The position numbers and the translations under genes are program-made. From the NCBI RefSeq assembly GCF_008728195.1, contig NZ_CP031598.1, forward strand, positions 5,022,001-5,086,000: a DNA stretch of 64,000 bases. The letters are read 5' to 3'. The notes under the pieces were generated by a model that saw nothing but the letters and a program-made list of their open reading frames with translations, did no database searches and was not told the origin of the DNA. Shown here one piece after another: positions 44,251 to 52,850 of this stretch. The stretch comes from Roseovarius indicus. GTDB taxonomy: Bacteria > Pseudomonadota > Alphaproteobacteria > Rhodobacterales > Rhodobacteraceae. The stretch's first letter is position 1. The number at the start of each line of letters is the position of its first letter.

Positions 44251-45105
44251 TCACTGGTCTTGCAACAGCTCCGCGCGCATTTCCTCGATCAGCCCGAGCG
44301 CCTCGTCGCGGGTGTTCCGGATGTTGGGCCGAAAGCCCTGCGTCTCGGCCCGCAGGCGGATGTCTTCGGCCGTCTCCGACCCCGCGGCAAACCGCACCGA
44401 GCCAAGCGAGCCCGCCTCGTTGAGGCGCTTGCCCCGGTAGGCATAGCGCACCCACGCCCCCGGCAGGATCTCGCATTCGTTGAGGTTCACCAGGAAGAAC
44501 CAGCGCCGGTCGCTTTCCTTGATACGCTCTTCGAGGAAGTCGTAGAAATCGTCGACGTCCCGGCTGTGATGGAAGGTGAAATGCGAGAAATCGACCTCCA
44601 TGATCACCTTGTCGCGGTCGAAGCTGACCCGGCGGACGAAATCGGCGGTGGCGTAATTGCTGTCATGGGTGACACGGGCCACGCGCCGCTTGCTGGGCAG
44701 GCCGCGCAGCCGCAGAACGGCATCGTCCCGGTTGTCGAAGAGGTTGGGGTCGAACGCCTCGGTATTGGCCGCGCGAAGGATCTGGGCGCGGGTCTCGTCG
44801 GAGGCATCGAACCGGACCGAGCCCATGGAATGGGCATAGTTCAGCGCCCGGCCCCGGCGGGAATAGGCTGTCCAGGCCTCCGGGTCGATGCGCGTGCCGT
44901 TGAGATTGACGAGGAAGAACCACTGGTCTTCCCCGGTGTCGGCGATGCGCTCTTCCAGCCTGTCGTAGAAGGCGTTGACGATCTGGGATGTGTCGAACCG
45001 GAAGTCGGAGAAATCGACCTCCATGATCTGGTCGGCGTCGTGGAAGGTGATCCTCTTGTCGAGCTCAACCCTGTCCACGGCCGAACGCGAAGCGGCCTGG
45101 GTCAT
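44251..45105 (-). CDS. Protein with a tandemly duplicated domain, function unknown
   Basis: A 284-residue soluble protein made of two similar halves (about 17-135 and 155-275). Each has IMEVDFSxFxF, a DxFYDxLEERI helix, WFFLVNLN, a WxxYxxRGxxLNxAxSxGSVRF block and a final helix with R and N. The alternation suggests an alpha/beta fold reminiscent of STAS/SpoIIAA-like domains, but I cannot name a family. It lies between the Liv operon and the PaaK-like gene on the opposite strand, conserved-looking and likely expressed. Confidence 0.75.
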   Translation of the reverse strand: MTQAASRSAVDRVELDKRITFHDADQIMEVDFSDFRFDTSQIVNAFYDRLEERIADTGEDQWFFLVNLNGTRIDPEAWTAYSRRGRALNYAHSMGSVRFDASDETRAQILRAANTEAFDPNLFDNRDDAVLRLRGLPSKRRVARVTHDSNYATADFVRRVSFDRDKVIMEVDFSHFTFHHSRDVDDFYDFLEERIKESDRRWFFLVNLNECEILPGAWVRYAYRGKRLNEAGSLGSVRFAAGSETAEDIRLRAETQGFRPNIRNTRDEALGLIEEMRAELLQDQ

Positions 45106-45142
45106 CTGGATTTTCCTTGTGAGCAGTCAGACAAAATGCAAC

Positions 45143-45150
45143 TGTATACA
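45143..45150. promoter_or_regulatory. TGTATACA palindrome in the divergent spacer
   Basis: A perfect 8-base palindrome flanked by TGCA on both sides (45138-45161), between the duplicated-domain gene and the PaaK-like gene. The GTATAC core is typical of GntR-family operators. Low information content, so tentative. Confidence 0.3.
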
Positions 45151-45236
45151 AACGTATGCAGATCATGCCGCAACCCGTTTAACCGTTCAATTGGTCAAGC
45201 TGTCGCGCCCCGCGGGGCAAGTCAAAGGATGCCGAT

Positions 45237-46457
45237 ATGACCCGCTACTTCGACGACCTCGAAACCCGCACCCCCGAAGACCGCGCCGCCGACCTGGCCC
45301 GCGCCCTGCCCGAGCAGATCGCACGCGCCCAGGCCCTGCCCGGCTATGGCGACACGTTGCGCCCGGTCGACCCCAACGCCATCACCAGTGTCGAGGCCTT
45401 GTCGGTGCTGCCGGTGCTGCGCAAGAGCGACCTTGGCAAGGCCCAGTCGGGCACGCCCCCCTTCGGCGGGCTGACCACCCTGTCGCCCGACGGCTTCGCG
45501 CATATCTTCCAGTCGCCCGGCCCGATCTACGAACCGGGCGGCATCAGCCATGACTGGTGGCGCGTGGGCCGGTTCCTGCATGCCTGCGGCGTGGGCAAGG
45601 GCGATATCGTGCAGAACTGTTTCGGCTATCACCTGACCCCCGCCGGCATGATCTTCGAGAACGGCGCCCGCGCCGTGGGCGCCGCCGTGCTGCCCGCCGG
45701 CACCGGCCAGACCGAGCTTCAGGCCCGCGCCGCGCATGATATCGGCGTCACCGCCTATGCCGGCACGCCCGACTATCTCAAGGTGATTCTGGACAAGGCC
45801 GACGAGATGGGCCTCAAGCTCGGCATCACCAAGGCGGCGGTGGGCGGCGGTGCGCTCTTCCCCTCTCTCCGGCAGGAATACGCCGAGCGGGGCATCACCT
45901 GTCTGCAATGTTATGCCACCGCCGACCTGGGCAATATCGCCTATGAAAGCGAGGCCGCCGACGGCATGATCGTCGACGAGGGCGTGATCGTGGAAATCGT
46001 GACGCCCGGCACCGGCACGCCCGTGAAACCCGGCGAGGTGGGCGAGGTGGTGGTCACCTCGCTCAACCCCGACTATCCGCTCATCCGCTTCGCCACCGGC
46101 GATCTGTCGGCGATCATGGAGGGCGTAAGCCCCTGCGGCCGCACGAATATTCGCATCAAGGGCTGGATGGGCCGGGCCGATCAGACGACCAAGATCAAGG
46201 GCATGTTCGTGCGCCCCGAGCAGGTGGCGGCGCTGGTCTCGCGCCATGACGAGATCTCGCGCGCCCGCGTCATCGCCACCCGCGAAGGCGAGATGGACGT
46301 CATGACCGTACAGATCGAAGCCGATGGCGGAGAGCCCGAAACCTATGCCGGCGCGGTGACCGATACGCTCAAGCTGAAGGGCCGGATCGAGATCGTCGCC
46401 AAGGGCAGCCTTCCAAACGACGGCAAAGTCATAGAGGATCAACGCAGCTACGAGTGA
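45237..46457 (+). CDS. PaaK-like phenylacetate-CoA ligase family protein
   Basis: A 406-residue adenylate-forming enzyme of the PaaK branch: YFDDLETRTPEDRAADLARALPEQI at the N-terminus, the LYxTADLG-like segment (LQCYATADLGNIAYES), DYPLIRFATGDLS hinge and a C-terminal domain with GRADQTTKIKGMFVRPEQV. The usual Ser/Thr/Gly-rich P-loop is replaced by IFQSPGPIYEPGG, which is unusual. It would make a CoA thioester of an aromatic or other acid. It lies near, but outside, the Liv operon and is separated by a gene on the other strand. Confidence 0.82.
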   Translation: MTRYFDDLETRTPEDRAADLARALPEQIARAQALPGYGDTLRPVDPNAITSVEALSVLPVLRKSDLGKAQSGTPPFGGLTTLSPDGFAHIFQSPGPIYEPGGISHDWWRVGRFLHACGVGKGDIVQNCFGYHLTPAGMIFENGARAVGAAVLPAGTGQTELQARAAHDIGVTAYAGTPDYLKVILDKADEMGLKLGITKAAVGGGALFPSLRQEYAERGITCLQCYATADLGNIAYESEAADGMIVDEGVIVEIVTPGTGTPVKPGEVGEVVVTSLNPDYPLIRFATGDLSAIMEGVSPCGRTNIRIKGWMGRADQTTKIKGMFVRPEQVAALVSRHDEISRARVIATREGEMDVMTVQIEADGGEPETYAGAVTDTLKLKGRIEIVAKGSLPNDGKVIEDQRSYE

Positions 46458-46481
46458 GCCACGACAGGGAGGTGTCGTCGC

Positions 46482-48116
46482 ATGTTTCGACTGTGTTCCG
46501 GGCTGGTGACAGCCCTCTGCCTCATCGCGCCCGCGGCGCTGGCCGAAGACCTTGCGCTGGTGATCGGTGACCGGGGCCAGGCCATCGCCTACCAGGAGGA
46601 GGACGGCGCCGATGCCGGCGCGTTCCGCGATGCGCTGACCCAGGCCGGCTTCCGCGTGGTCGAGCCCCCCGACCGCGATATCCGCAGCATGCGGCTGGCC
46701 GCCGTGAACGTGGAAACCGCCCTCACCGAGGGCCGGGTCGACCGGCTGGTGATCGTGGCAACGGGGCCGTTTGCCACCGATGGCAGCGACAGCTGGGTGC
46801 TGTCCAACAATGCGCAAGGCGTGAAACGGGTGATGGTGGGGGCGATGGGCATATCGCTCAACGCGCTGACCGCGATCGCCACGCAGCAGGATATTCCCGT
46901 CGTGATGATGGTCTCGCCCGGGCGGATGCCCAAGGGGCTGGCCGCCGGGCTGCAACCGGGGCCGCGGGCCTACCGGATGAGCGAGGACGTGACCTATATC
47001 ACCGGCCCGTCGCCCGCGCTGGCCGACATGCTGGCAGGGTCGGTGCTGCTCGAGGGCGTGTCCTTCGCCGAGCTGGCCCAGAACGCGCCCGATGGCGTGA
47101 AGGTCGAGGGCGACCTGTCGCGCACCGCCGGGCTGATGGGCTCCGCCGCGATGCCGCCGTCGGACGAGGCGGTGGAAACCGGCTTCTGGCAGGCGGTGCA
47201 GACCTTCGACACGATATCGGCCTACCGGATGTATCTGGGCGAATACCCCGAGGGCACCCATGCCGGCGAGGCCCGCGAGCGGATCGCCTATCTCCAGGAC
47301 GAGCCCGAGCGCGAGGCGAAGTCGACCGAGGAGGGGCTTGGCCTCTCCCGCAACGACCGCCGCGAGATCCAGCGCAACCTCGCCCTGATCGGCTTTGACC
47401 CGAAAGGCATCGACGGCATCTTCGGCCCCGGCAGCCGCGCCGCCATCAGCGACTGGCAGCAGGAGAACGGCTTCGGCGTGACCGGCTACCTGACCGGCAA
47501 CCAGCTTCTCCGGCTGCGTGACCAGGCCCAGGCCGAGGCGAAGCGGCAGGAAGAGGAAGCCCGCCGCCGCCAGGAAGAGGAAGAGCGCAAGGACCGCGCC
47601 TATTGGCAGGAAACCGGCGAAGCGGGCGGCGAAGACGGCCTGCGCGCCTATCTCGACCGCTATCCCGACGGGCTTTATGCCGACGAGGCGCAGGAGGCGC
47701 TCGACCAGATCGAGGCCGCCAAGCGCGAAGATGCCGAGCGCGAGGAGCGTGAGGCCTGGGATGCCGCCCGCAGCTCGGATACCGCCGAAAGCTACAGCGC
47801 GTTTCTCAACACCTATCCCGACAGCACCTTTGCCGGCGCGGCCCGCGCCCGGCTGAACGAGCTGACCGACCAGCGCGAGAACGCCGCCGAGATCGAGGCA
47901 GCCCGGGCGCAGGAGCGCCAGTTCACCTCGACCCTGATCGCCCGCGTGCTGATCGAGCGGCGGCTGGCAAGCCTTGGCACCAACCCGGGCGCGGCGGATG
48001 GCGACTTCACCCGCCAGACGCGCCGGGCGATCCGCCAGTTCCAGCGCTCGCGCAACCTGCCGGTGACCGGCTTCATCTCGCAGGCGACGATGGTACAGCT
48101 GATGGCCGGGCGCTAG
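46482..48116 (+). CDS. Exported caspase-like protein with two peptidoglycan-binding domains
   Basis: A 544-residue secreted protein. Signal peptide (1-21, ending ALA), a caspase-like domain (about 23-235, starting LALVIGDRGQ), a first peptidoglycan-binding domain (about 288-345), a Glu/Arg-rich coiled coil (about 346-372), two regions with YLDRYPDGLYADEA-like motifs, and a second peptidoglycan-binding domain (about 486-541). The HG and Cys of active caspases are not seen, so it is probably a non-catalytic relative. It starts 24 bases after the PaaK-like stop. Confidence 0.78.
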   Translation: MFRLCSGLVTALCLIAPAALAEDLALVIGDRGQAIAYQEEDGADAGAFRDALTQAGFRVVEPPDRDIRSMRLAAVNVETALTEGRVDRLVIVATGPFATDGSDSWVLSNNAQGVKRVMVGAMGISLNALTAIATQQDIPVVMMVSPGRMPKGLAAGLQPGPRAYRMSEDVTYITGPSPALADMLAGSVLLEGVSFAELAQNAPDGVKVEGDLSRTAGLMGSAAMPPSDEAVETGFWQAVQTFDTISAYRMYLGEYPEGTHAGEARERIAYLQDEPEREAKSTEEGLGLSRNDRREIQRNLALIGFDPKGIDGIFGPGSRAAISDWQQENGFGVTGYLTGNQLLRLRDQAQAEAKRQEEEARRRQEEEERKDRAYWQETGEAGGEDGLRAYLDRYPDGLYADEAQEALDQIEAAKREDAEREEREAWDAARSSDTAESYSAFLNTYPDSTFAGAARARLNELTDQRENAAEIEAARAQERQFTSTLIARVLIERRLASLGTNPGAADGDFTRQTRRAIRQFQRSRNLPVTGFISQATMVQLMAGR

Positions 48117-48130
48117 TCCGCCCCACCTCG

Positions 48131-48163
48131 GCGGCCGGCCGGCAGGTCATGCCGGCCGGCCGC
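48131..48163. other. Perfect 14-bp stem hairpin downstream of the caspase-like gene
   Basis: GCGGCCGGCCGGCA and TGCCGGCCGGCCGC are exact inverted copies with a 5-base loop, starting 14 bases after the stop codon. No T-tract follows on either side. It could act as a transcript 3'-end stabiliser or a factor-assisted stop. Confidence 0.6.
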
Positions 48164-48190
48164 TGGCACGGTACGGCCCCCACCGCCGCC

Positions 48191-48234
48191 GGCACCGACA
48201 AAATACTGACGTGATACCGACGTGATACCGACCC
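48191..48234 (-). repeat. Tandem array of four 11-bp units (array 2)
   Basis: Read on the minus strand: GGGTCGGTATC, ACGTCGGTATC, ACGTCAGTATT, TTGTCGGTGCC. The middle units match array 1 (39165-39208) in sequence and order, with few mismatches over 33 bases. The array lies in the 263-base spacer before ybaB. Confidence 0.75.
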
Positions 48235-48379
48235 GCATTTTCCCTGCGTTTCAGTCGCTTGACCCCGATTCACCCGATTCCGCCCCGTCGCGCCCGCCGC
48301 ACCGCCCTTGTCCCCGCCCGCCTGCCCTCGTATCTATGGGACAACACGGAAACGAAACCCGAACTTCGGAGAGCGACCA

Positions 48380-48724
48380 ATGTTCAAGGGACTGGGCCAG
48401 ATGGGCGACATGGCCAAGATGATGAAGGCCGCGCAGGAAATGCAGCAGAAGATGGCCAGCCTGCAGGAAGAGATGCACAACATGACCGTCGAAGGCGAAA
48501 GCGGCGCCGGTCTCGTGAAAGCCACCTGCACCGTCAAGGGCGAGCTCAAGGGCCTCGACATCGACCCCTCGATCTTCAACCCGGACGACAAGGAAGCGGT
48601 CGAAGACCTCATCCTTGCCGCCATCAAGAACGCCCAGACCCGCGCCAACGAGAAGGCGAAAGAGGAGATGGGCAAGATCACCGAGGGCATGGGCCTGCCC
48701 AAGGACATGGACCTGCCGTTCTGA
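48380..48724 (+). CDS. YbaB/EbfC nucleoid-associated protein
   Basis: A 114-residue dimeric DNA-binding protein: MFKGLGQMGDMAKMMKAAQEMQQKM helix, GxGLVKATCTVKGELKGLDIDPS strand pair and LILAAIKNAQTRANEKAKEEM helix are diagnostic. It is usually found between dnaX and recR. dnaX is not here; the preceding gene is unrelated and a TraB/GumN gene lies before recR. The ATG at 48380 gives the standard length. Confidence 0.93.
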   Translation: MFKGLGQMGDMAKMMKAAQEMQQKMASLQEEMHNMTVEGESGAGLVKATCTVKGELKGLDIDPSIFNPDDKEAVEDLILAAIKNAQTRANEKAKEEMGKITEGMGLPKDMDLPF

Positions 48725-48729
48725 TCGCC

Positions 48730-49770
48730 ATGCGCTGGCTCGCCGTCGGCCTCTGCTGCCTGCTCGCCGCCCCGGCGAGCGCCCAGAGCTGGGCCACGCG
48801 CGAGCTGTGCCTCGAGCAGGCGCCGAAGGTTCACCCCGAGGCCTTTGCGCCCCGGACATACGAAGAAATTCAACAGCTTGCGGCCGACATTCCCAACGGA
48901 ACCGGCCGCTTCTGGCGGGTCGAAAGTGCCGATGGCGCCGTCTCTCACCTGTGGGGGACGATGCATTCCAACGCCCCCCATATCCTCGACCTGCCCGAGG
49001 CCGTCACCACCGAAATCGCCGCCGCCCGGACGGTGGCTATAGAGAGTGACTACACCGGCCAGACCCGGCGCGACGTCTTTCGCCAGAACGCCGCCGCCCG
49101 GTACATTCTCGACAACCTGACGATCGACACGGTCGATTTCGGCATCCCGCTCGACATGGAGAACTGGATCAGAACCCGCCTCGCGGGCCTCGGCTGGGGC
49201 TATGACGCCTACGCCACGCTCAGGCCCGCGGCCATCGCCGAAATCCTCCTGTTCCACCCCTGCAACGATTTCCACGACGGCAGCTTTCCCATCCAGGATT
49301 ATCACATCCAGTTGCAGGGCGCCCTCGCTGGGGCAGACCTGATTGGGCTCGAAGACCGCAACGCCTTCTACGACCGGCTCAACGACCCCGCGAACCTCGA
49401 CCTGGCCGCCGCCATCATTGCCACCTACGGCGCCTATCTCGACCCCGAACAGTCACAGGAAGCCTACGCCACCTTCGACGCGCTCTACCTCTCCGGCCGG
49501 ATCGCCGAGGTGATGGCCTGGGAACGGGCCTTTTTCGACCACCGCTACCCCGACGGGGAAGGTGCCGACTGGCTCGCCCGCACCAATGCCTACCTGCTGG
49601 CCGAGCGCAACGAGACCTTCCTCGCCACCGCCCTACCGGAACTGGAAAAAGGCGGGCTTTTCATGGCCATAGGCGCCTTCCACCTGCCCCGCGACACCGG
49701 CATGATCGCCCTGCTGCGCCGCGAGGGCTACACCGTCACCCGCATCCCCGTGCCCGGCGAAGCCCCCTGA
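48730..49770 (+). CDS. TraB/GumN family protein
   Basis: A 346-residue exported protein with a signal peptide (about 1-18). The GTMHS motif (about 77) and the late [10 protein letters not shown] segment are the paired GxxH motifs of the TraB/GumN superfamily, thought to be metal-dependent and of unclear activity. The ATG at 48730 starts just after the ybaB stop. The TGATG overlap with recR shows that an envelope protein is translated within the ybaB-recR unit. Confidence 0.85.
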   Translation: MRWLAVGLCCLLAAPASAQSWATRELCLEQAPKVHPEAFAPRTYEEIQQLAADIPNGTGRFWRVESADGAVSHLWGTMHSNAPHILDLPEAVTTEIAAARTVAIESDYTGQTRRDVFRQNAAARYILDNLTIDTVDFGIPLDMENWIRTRLAGLGWGYDAYATLRPAAIAEILLFHPCNDFHDGSFPIQDYHIQLQGALAGADLIGLEDRNAFYDRLNDPANLDLAAAIIATYGAYLDPEQSQEAYATFDALYLSGRIAEVMAWERAFFDHRYPDGEGADWLARTNAYLLAERNETFLATALPELEKGGLFMAIGAFHLPRDTGMIALLRREGYTVTRIPVPGEAP

Positions 49771-50363
49771 TGAACTCCACCCGCGATATCGACGCCCTGA
49801 TCGAGATGATGGCCAAGCTCCCCGGTCTCGGCCCCCGCTCGGCCCGCCGCGCGGTGCTGCACCTCATCCGCAAGCGCGAGCTGCTGCTGATGCCGCTCGC
49901 CGACCAGATGCAGCGCGTCGCCGCCACCGCCCGCGAATGCGAAAATTGCGGCAATGTCGGCACCACCGAGCTCTGCGATATCTGCACCGCCGAGAAACGC
50001 GCAAACGGCCAGATCTGCGTGGTCGAAGACGTGGCCGACCTCTGGGCGATGGAACGCTCGCAGGTCTTCAAGGGCCGCTACCACGTCCTCGGCGGCACCC
50101 TCTCGGCGCTCGACCAGATCGGCCCCGAGCAGCTCCGCATTCCCAAGCTGATCGACCGCATCGACACCGAGCAGATCACCGAGGTCATCCTCGCCGTCGG
50201 CGCCACCGTCGACGGCCAGACCACCGCCCATTACATCGCCGACCAGCTCGAAGGCCGCGTTCGCCTCACCTCGCTGGCGCAGGGCGTGCCCATCGGCGGC
50301 GAGCTCGACTACCTCGACGACGGCACCATCACCGCCGCCCTCAACGCCCGCAAGGACATCTAG
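49770..50363 (+). CDS. recR: Recombination mediator protein RecR
   Basis: A 197-residue RecR: N-terminal helix-hairpin-helix ([24 protein letters not shown]), zinc finger with four Cys ([16 protein letters not shown], about 56-71), Toprim domain ([16 protein letters not shown]) and the Walker B-like C-terminus. It acts with RecF/RecO to load RecA at gaps. The start codon shares a base with the upstream stop. Full length and typical. Confidence 0.96.
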   Translation: MNSTRDIDALIEMMAKLPGLGPRSARRAVLHLIRKRELLLMPLADQMQRVAATARECENCGNVGTTELCDICTAEKRANGQICVVEDVADLWAMERSQVFKGRYHVLGGTLSALDQIGPEQLRIPKLIDRIDTEQITEVILAVGATVDGQTTAHYIADQLEGRVRLTSLAQGVPIGGELDYLDDGTITAALNARKDI

Positions 50364-50369
50364 AAGCCC

Positions 50370-51248
50370 TCACGCCCGCAGGTCATGCCGCGGCGAGGCC
50401 CCGAATTTCCGCGCATATTCCCGGCTGAACTGCGTCGGGCTTTCATAGCCCACCTCGAACGCCACCGCCGACACGCTCTGCCCGCCCGCCTGCAACCGCT
50501 CCCGCGCCTGCAACAGCCGCAATTCCTTCTGGTATTGCAGCGGCGTCGTCGCCGTCACCGTCCTGAAATGCTCGTGAAAGCTCGACCGGCTCATCCCCGC
50601 CAGCCTTGCCAGCTCTTCCGTCGCCAGCGGGTCCGCCACATGCGCCCTGAGATGCGCGATCACCTGCCCGATCCGCCCGGCATGTCCGTCCGTCTGCAAC
50701 AGCGCCCTGAGGGTCGCCCCCTGCGGCGAGCTCAGCAGCCGGTAATGGATCTCCTTCTGCACCAACGGCCCCAGCACCGCGGCCTCCCCGGGCCGCTCCA
50801 CCAGCTCCAGCAAACGCCCGAACGCCTCCCGCAAGGGCGCGTCGGCCTCGTGCAGCGACAGTGCCCGACTCACGGCGCCGGCGCCACCCCCGGCCCCGCC
50901 GATCTCTTCCTCGAGCCCCCGCAAAACCGACAGGTCCAGCGGCAGGATCAGCGCCAGGTAGGGCCGCGCCGCCGTCGCCTCCACGATCTTCGACACGATC
51001 GGAATGTCATGGCTCACCACGAGCAACCGCCCCGCCGACGCCCTGACCGACCCACCCTTCGTGCCGGTGTCCTTCGCCCCCTGCACCACGAAACACACGA
51101 GCGGCTCGTACACCATCGCCTCCAGCGCCGACGGCTCCGGCCGCCGCGCGATCTTCAAGCCGGCCACCCCGGTTTTCAGCGTTCCGTCCTGCACGCCCTC
51201 GGCAGCACAGATCCGCTCCGCCGCCGCCACCAGCCTGTCATCCGCCAT
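50370..51248 (-). CDS. AraC-family transcriptional regulator
   Basis: A 292-residue regulator with an N-terminal AraC_N domain (about 15-165, containing YEPLVCFVVQGAKD and SHDIPIVSKI) and two C-terminal helix-turn-helix motifs (about 190-290, with LATEELARLAGMSRSSFHEHFRTVTATTPLQYQKELRL and VAFEVGYESPTQFSREYARKFG). This is the branch that senses small molecules or oxidative signals next to reductases. The ATG at 51248 has GGAGG upstream. It is divergent from the SDR at 51420, its likely target. Confidence 0.9.
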   Translation of the reverse strand: MADDRLVAAAERICAAEGVQDGTLKTGVAGLKIARRPEPSALEAMVYEPLVCFVVQGAKDTGTKGGSVRASAGRLLVVSHDIPIVSKIVEATAARPYLALILPLDLSVLRGLEEEIGGAGGGAGAVSRALSLHEADAPLREAFGRLLELVERPGEAAVLGPLVQKEIHYRLLSSPQGATLRALLQTDGHAGRIGQVIAHLRAHVADPLATEELARLAGMSRSSFHEHFRTVTATTPLQYQKELRLLQARERLQAGGQSVSAVAFEVGYESPTQFSREYARKFGASPRHDLRA

Positions 51249-51419
51249 CATCGCCTCCACGCACACGTCCGGAGTTTTATGCCATGCCCGCGCCCCTCTG
51301 CCACGCCTTTCCCCGTCACTCCCGGAGGATCGGGCAACTCTTCCGGACAATCCGGCAGGCACCGCCGCCCGTCCTCCGCCATATCCGGTCACAGGCAACC
51401 AACCGAAAGGGACTTTCCC

Positions 51420-52178
51420 ATGACCGACAAGATCACCTTCATCACCGGCGGCAGCCGCGGCCTCGGCCGCAGCATGGCGCTCAAGCTCGCCGCACAAGGC
51501 ATCGGCGTCGTCTTCACCTATGCCGGCAACAAACAGGCCGCCGAAACCACCCTGGCCGACATCGCGGCGCAAGGCGGCACCGCCGCCGCCCTCCAGCTCG
51601 ATCAGACCGACCCGGCCCAGATCGCGTCGCTCCCCGACCGCCTGCGCACAACCCTGCGCGACACCTTCGGCCGCGACACGATCGACCATATCGTCAACAA
51701 CGCCGGCACCGGCCACTGGGCGCTCTTCTCCGACACCACCGAGGACCAGCTCGACGACCTCTACGCCGTTCACGTCAAGGGGCCGTTCCTGCTGACCCAG
51801 GCCCTCCTGCCGATGATCGAGGATGGCGGCAAGATCGTCATGATCTCCTCCGGTCTCGCCCGCTTCGCCCTGCCCGGCTACTCGGCCTACGCGGCGATGA
51901 AAGGCGCGGTCGAGGTGCTCACCCGCTACCTCGCCAAGGAACTGGGCGCGCGCCACATCTCGGTCAACACCGTCGCACCGGGCGCCATCGAAACCGATTT
52001 CGGCGGCGGCACCGTCCGCGACAATCCCGAGGTCAACCGGATGGTCGCCGATCACACCGCCCTCGGCCGCGCCGGCCTGCCCGACGACATCGGCGGCGCC
52101 GTGGCGGCCCTGCTCTCGGGCGAGACCCGCTGGATCACCGCCCAGCGCATCGAGATCTCGGGCGGCCAGAGCATCTGA
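51420..52178 (+). CDS. SDR family oxidoreductase
   Basis: A 252-residue classical SDR. Cofactor motif TGGSRGLGRS (about 9-18), NNAGTG (about 95), catalytic Ser in VMISSGLAR, and the YSAYAAMKG motif with Tyr and Lys. The end EISGGQSI is typical of FabG-like SDRs. Divergent from an AraC regulator with a 171-base spacer, as in inducible reductase loci. The substrate is unknown. Confidence 0.91.
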   Translation: MTDKITFITGGSRGLGRSMALKLAAQGIGVVFTYAGNKQAAETTLADIAAQGGTAAALQLDQTDPAQIASLPDRLRTTLRDTFGRDTIDHIVNNAGTGHWALFSDTTEDQLDDLYAVHVKGPFLLTQALLPMIEDGGKIVMISSGLARFALPGYSAYAAMKGAVEVLTRYLAKELGARHISVNTVAPGAIETDFGGGTVRDNPEVNRMVADHTALGRAGLPDDIGGAVAALLSGETRWITAQRIEISGGQSI

Positions 52179-52202
52179 GGTCAGCCCACGATCACCCCGT
52201 AG

Positions 52203-52219
52203 GGTGGGTGAAACCCACC
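52203..52219 (+). repeat. GGTGGGT/ACCCACC hairpin after the SDR gene
   Basis: GGTGGGT-GAA-ACCCACC is a 7-bp stem with a 3-base loop, 24 bases after the SDR stop codon. It belongs to the same general class as the hairpin at 41969 and could act as a weak terminator. A second GC-rich dyad follows at about 52240-52263. Confidence 0.5.
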
Positions 52220-52297
52220 TCCACCGCCTCCAACAAAAGCGCCCGCCCCCCGGGGCGGCGCCACCCTCACCCACGGGCTTGCTCCGGGCAAACCGGG

Positions 52298-52711
52298 TCA
52301 CTCCCGGTCCCGCAGCAATGCCTCCAACCGGCCGCGGACGATGCCCTCGAACTCGGATTGCAGGTCCTCGGAGAACCCGGCGCGCCTCAACAACACGGCG
52401 CCATCCTGCAAAAGGCCTTCGTACAAAACAGCCTCGCGAATGGCGTCGGCCCCTTCGACATACCGGCGATGATCGAGCTGAGGACAGCAGTTCATCACCT
52501 TTTTCTTTGAATAACAGCGCGTTCTCGCCGGATAGCGGCTCGCACGCTCTTCGCTCATCAGGATCGGGACGTAGTAAAACGTCCAACCCGACCCGGCGAG
52601 ACCGCTTTCGGCAATACGCCGGCGCATATGAGTCCTCACCGAGTCCAGCAGCGCGGTGAACTGCCTGTTGCCTTTCGTCACATCTGATTCCGCAGAGACC
52701 CAGAAATCCAT
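52298..52711 (-). CDS. Orphan protein resembling Imm44-type immunity proteins
   Basis: A 137-residue protein of unknown function. Segments MDFWVSAESD at the start, GWTFYYVPILMSEE and CPQLDHRRYVEGADAIREAVLYEGLL in the middle resemble the pattern of the Imm44 polymorphic-toxin immunity family, but this is from memory and weak. The ATG at 52711 has AGGAAAGG just upstream. Base composition is visibly lower in GC than neighbours. No toxin gene is adjacent. The gene may be recently acquired. Confidence 0.5.
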   Translation of the reverse strand: MDFWVSAESDVTKGNRQFTALLDSVRTHMRRRIAESGLAGSGWTFYYVPILMSEERASRYPARTRCYSKKKVMNCCPQLDHRRYVEGADAIREAVLYEGLLQDGAVLLRRAGFSEDLQSEFEGIVRGRLEALLRDRE

Positions 52712-52786
52712 TACCTTTCCTGCACGCATCAAACGAGGCACGCAATGGACCGGGTCCAGACCTGCCGGCCATTTGCCTGAGATCCC

Positions 52787-52823
52787 CAAAAAAAGCGCCC
52801 GCCGATCCCCCGTCGGGCGCTCC
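52787..52823 (-). terminator. Rho-independent terminator of trcR
   Basis: On the minus strand AGCGCCCG ... CGGGCGCT forms an 8-bp stem (52821-52814 with 52801-52794), followed directly by seven T residues (52794-52788). It lies 28 bases after the trcR stop codon and is the clearest intrinsic terminator of the window. Confidence 0.85.
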
Positions 52824-52850
52824 CCAATTCTCACCGTTCCGAAGAAACCC

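Noticed and set aside
51249..52772. A long upstream extension of the AraC regulator open frame, giving about 800 codons
   Set aside because: The extension lies antisense to a clear SDR gene. A ribosome site and the family start place the true start at 51248.
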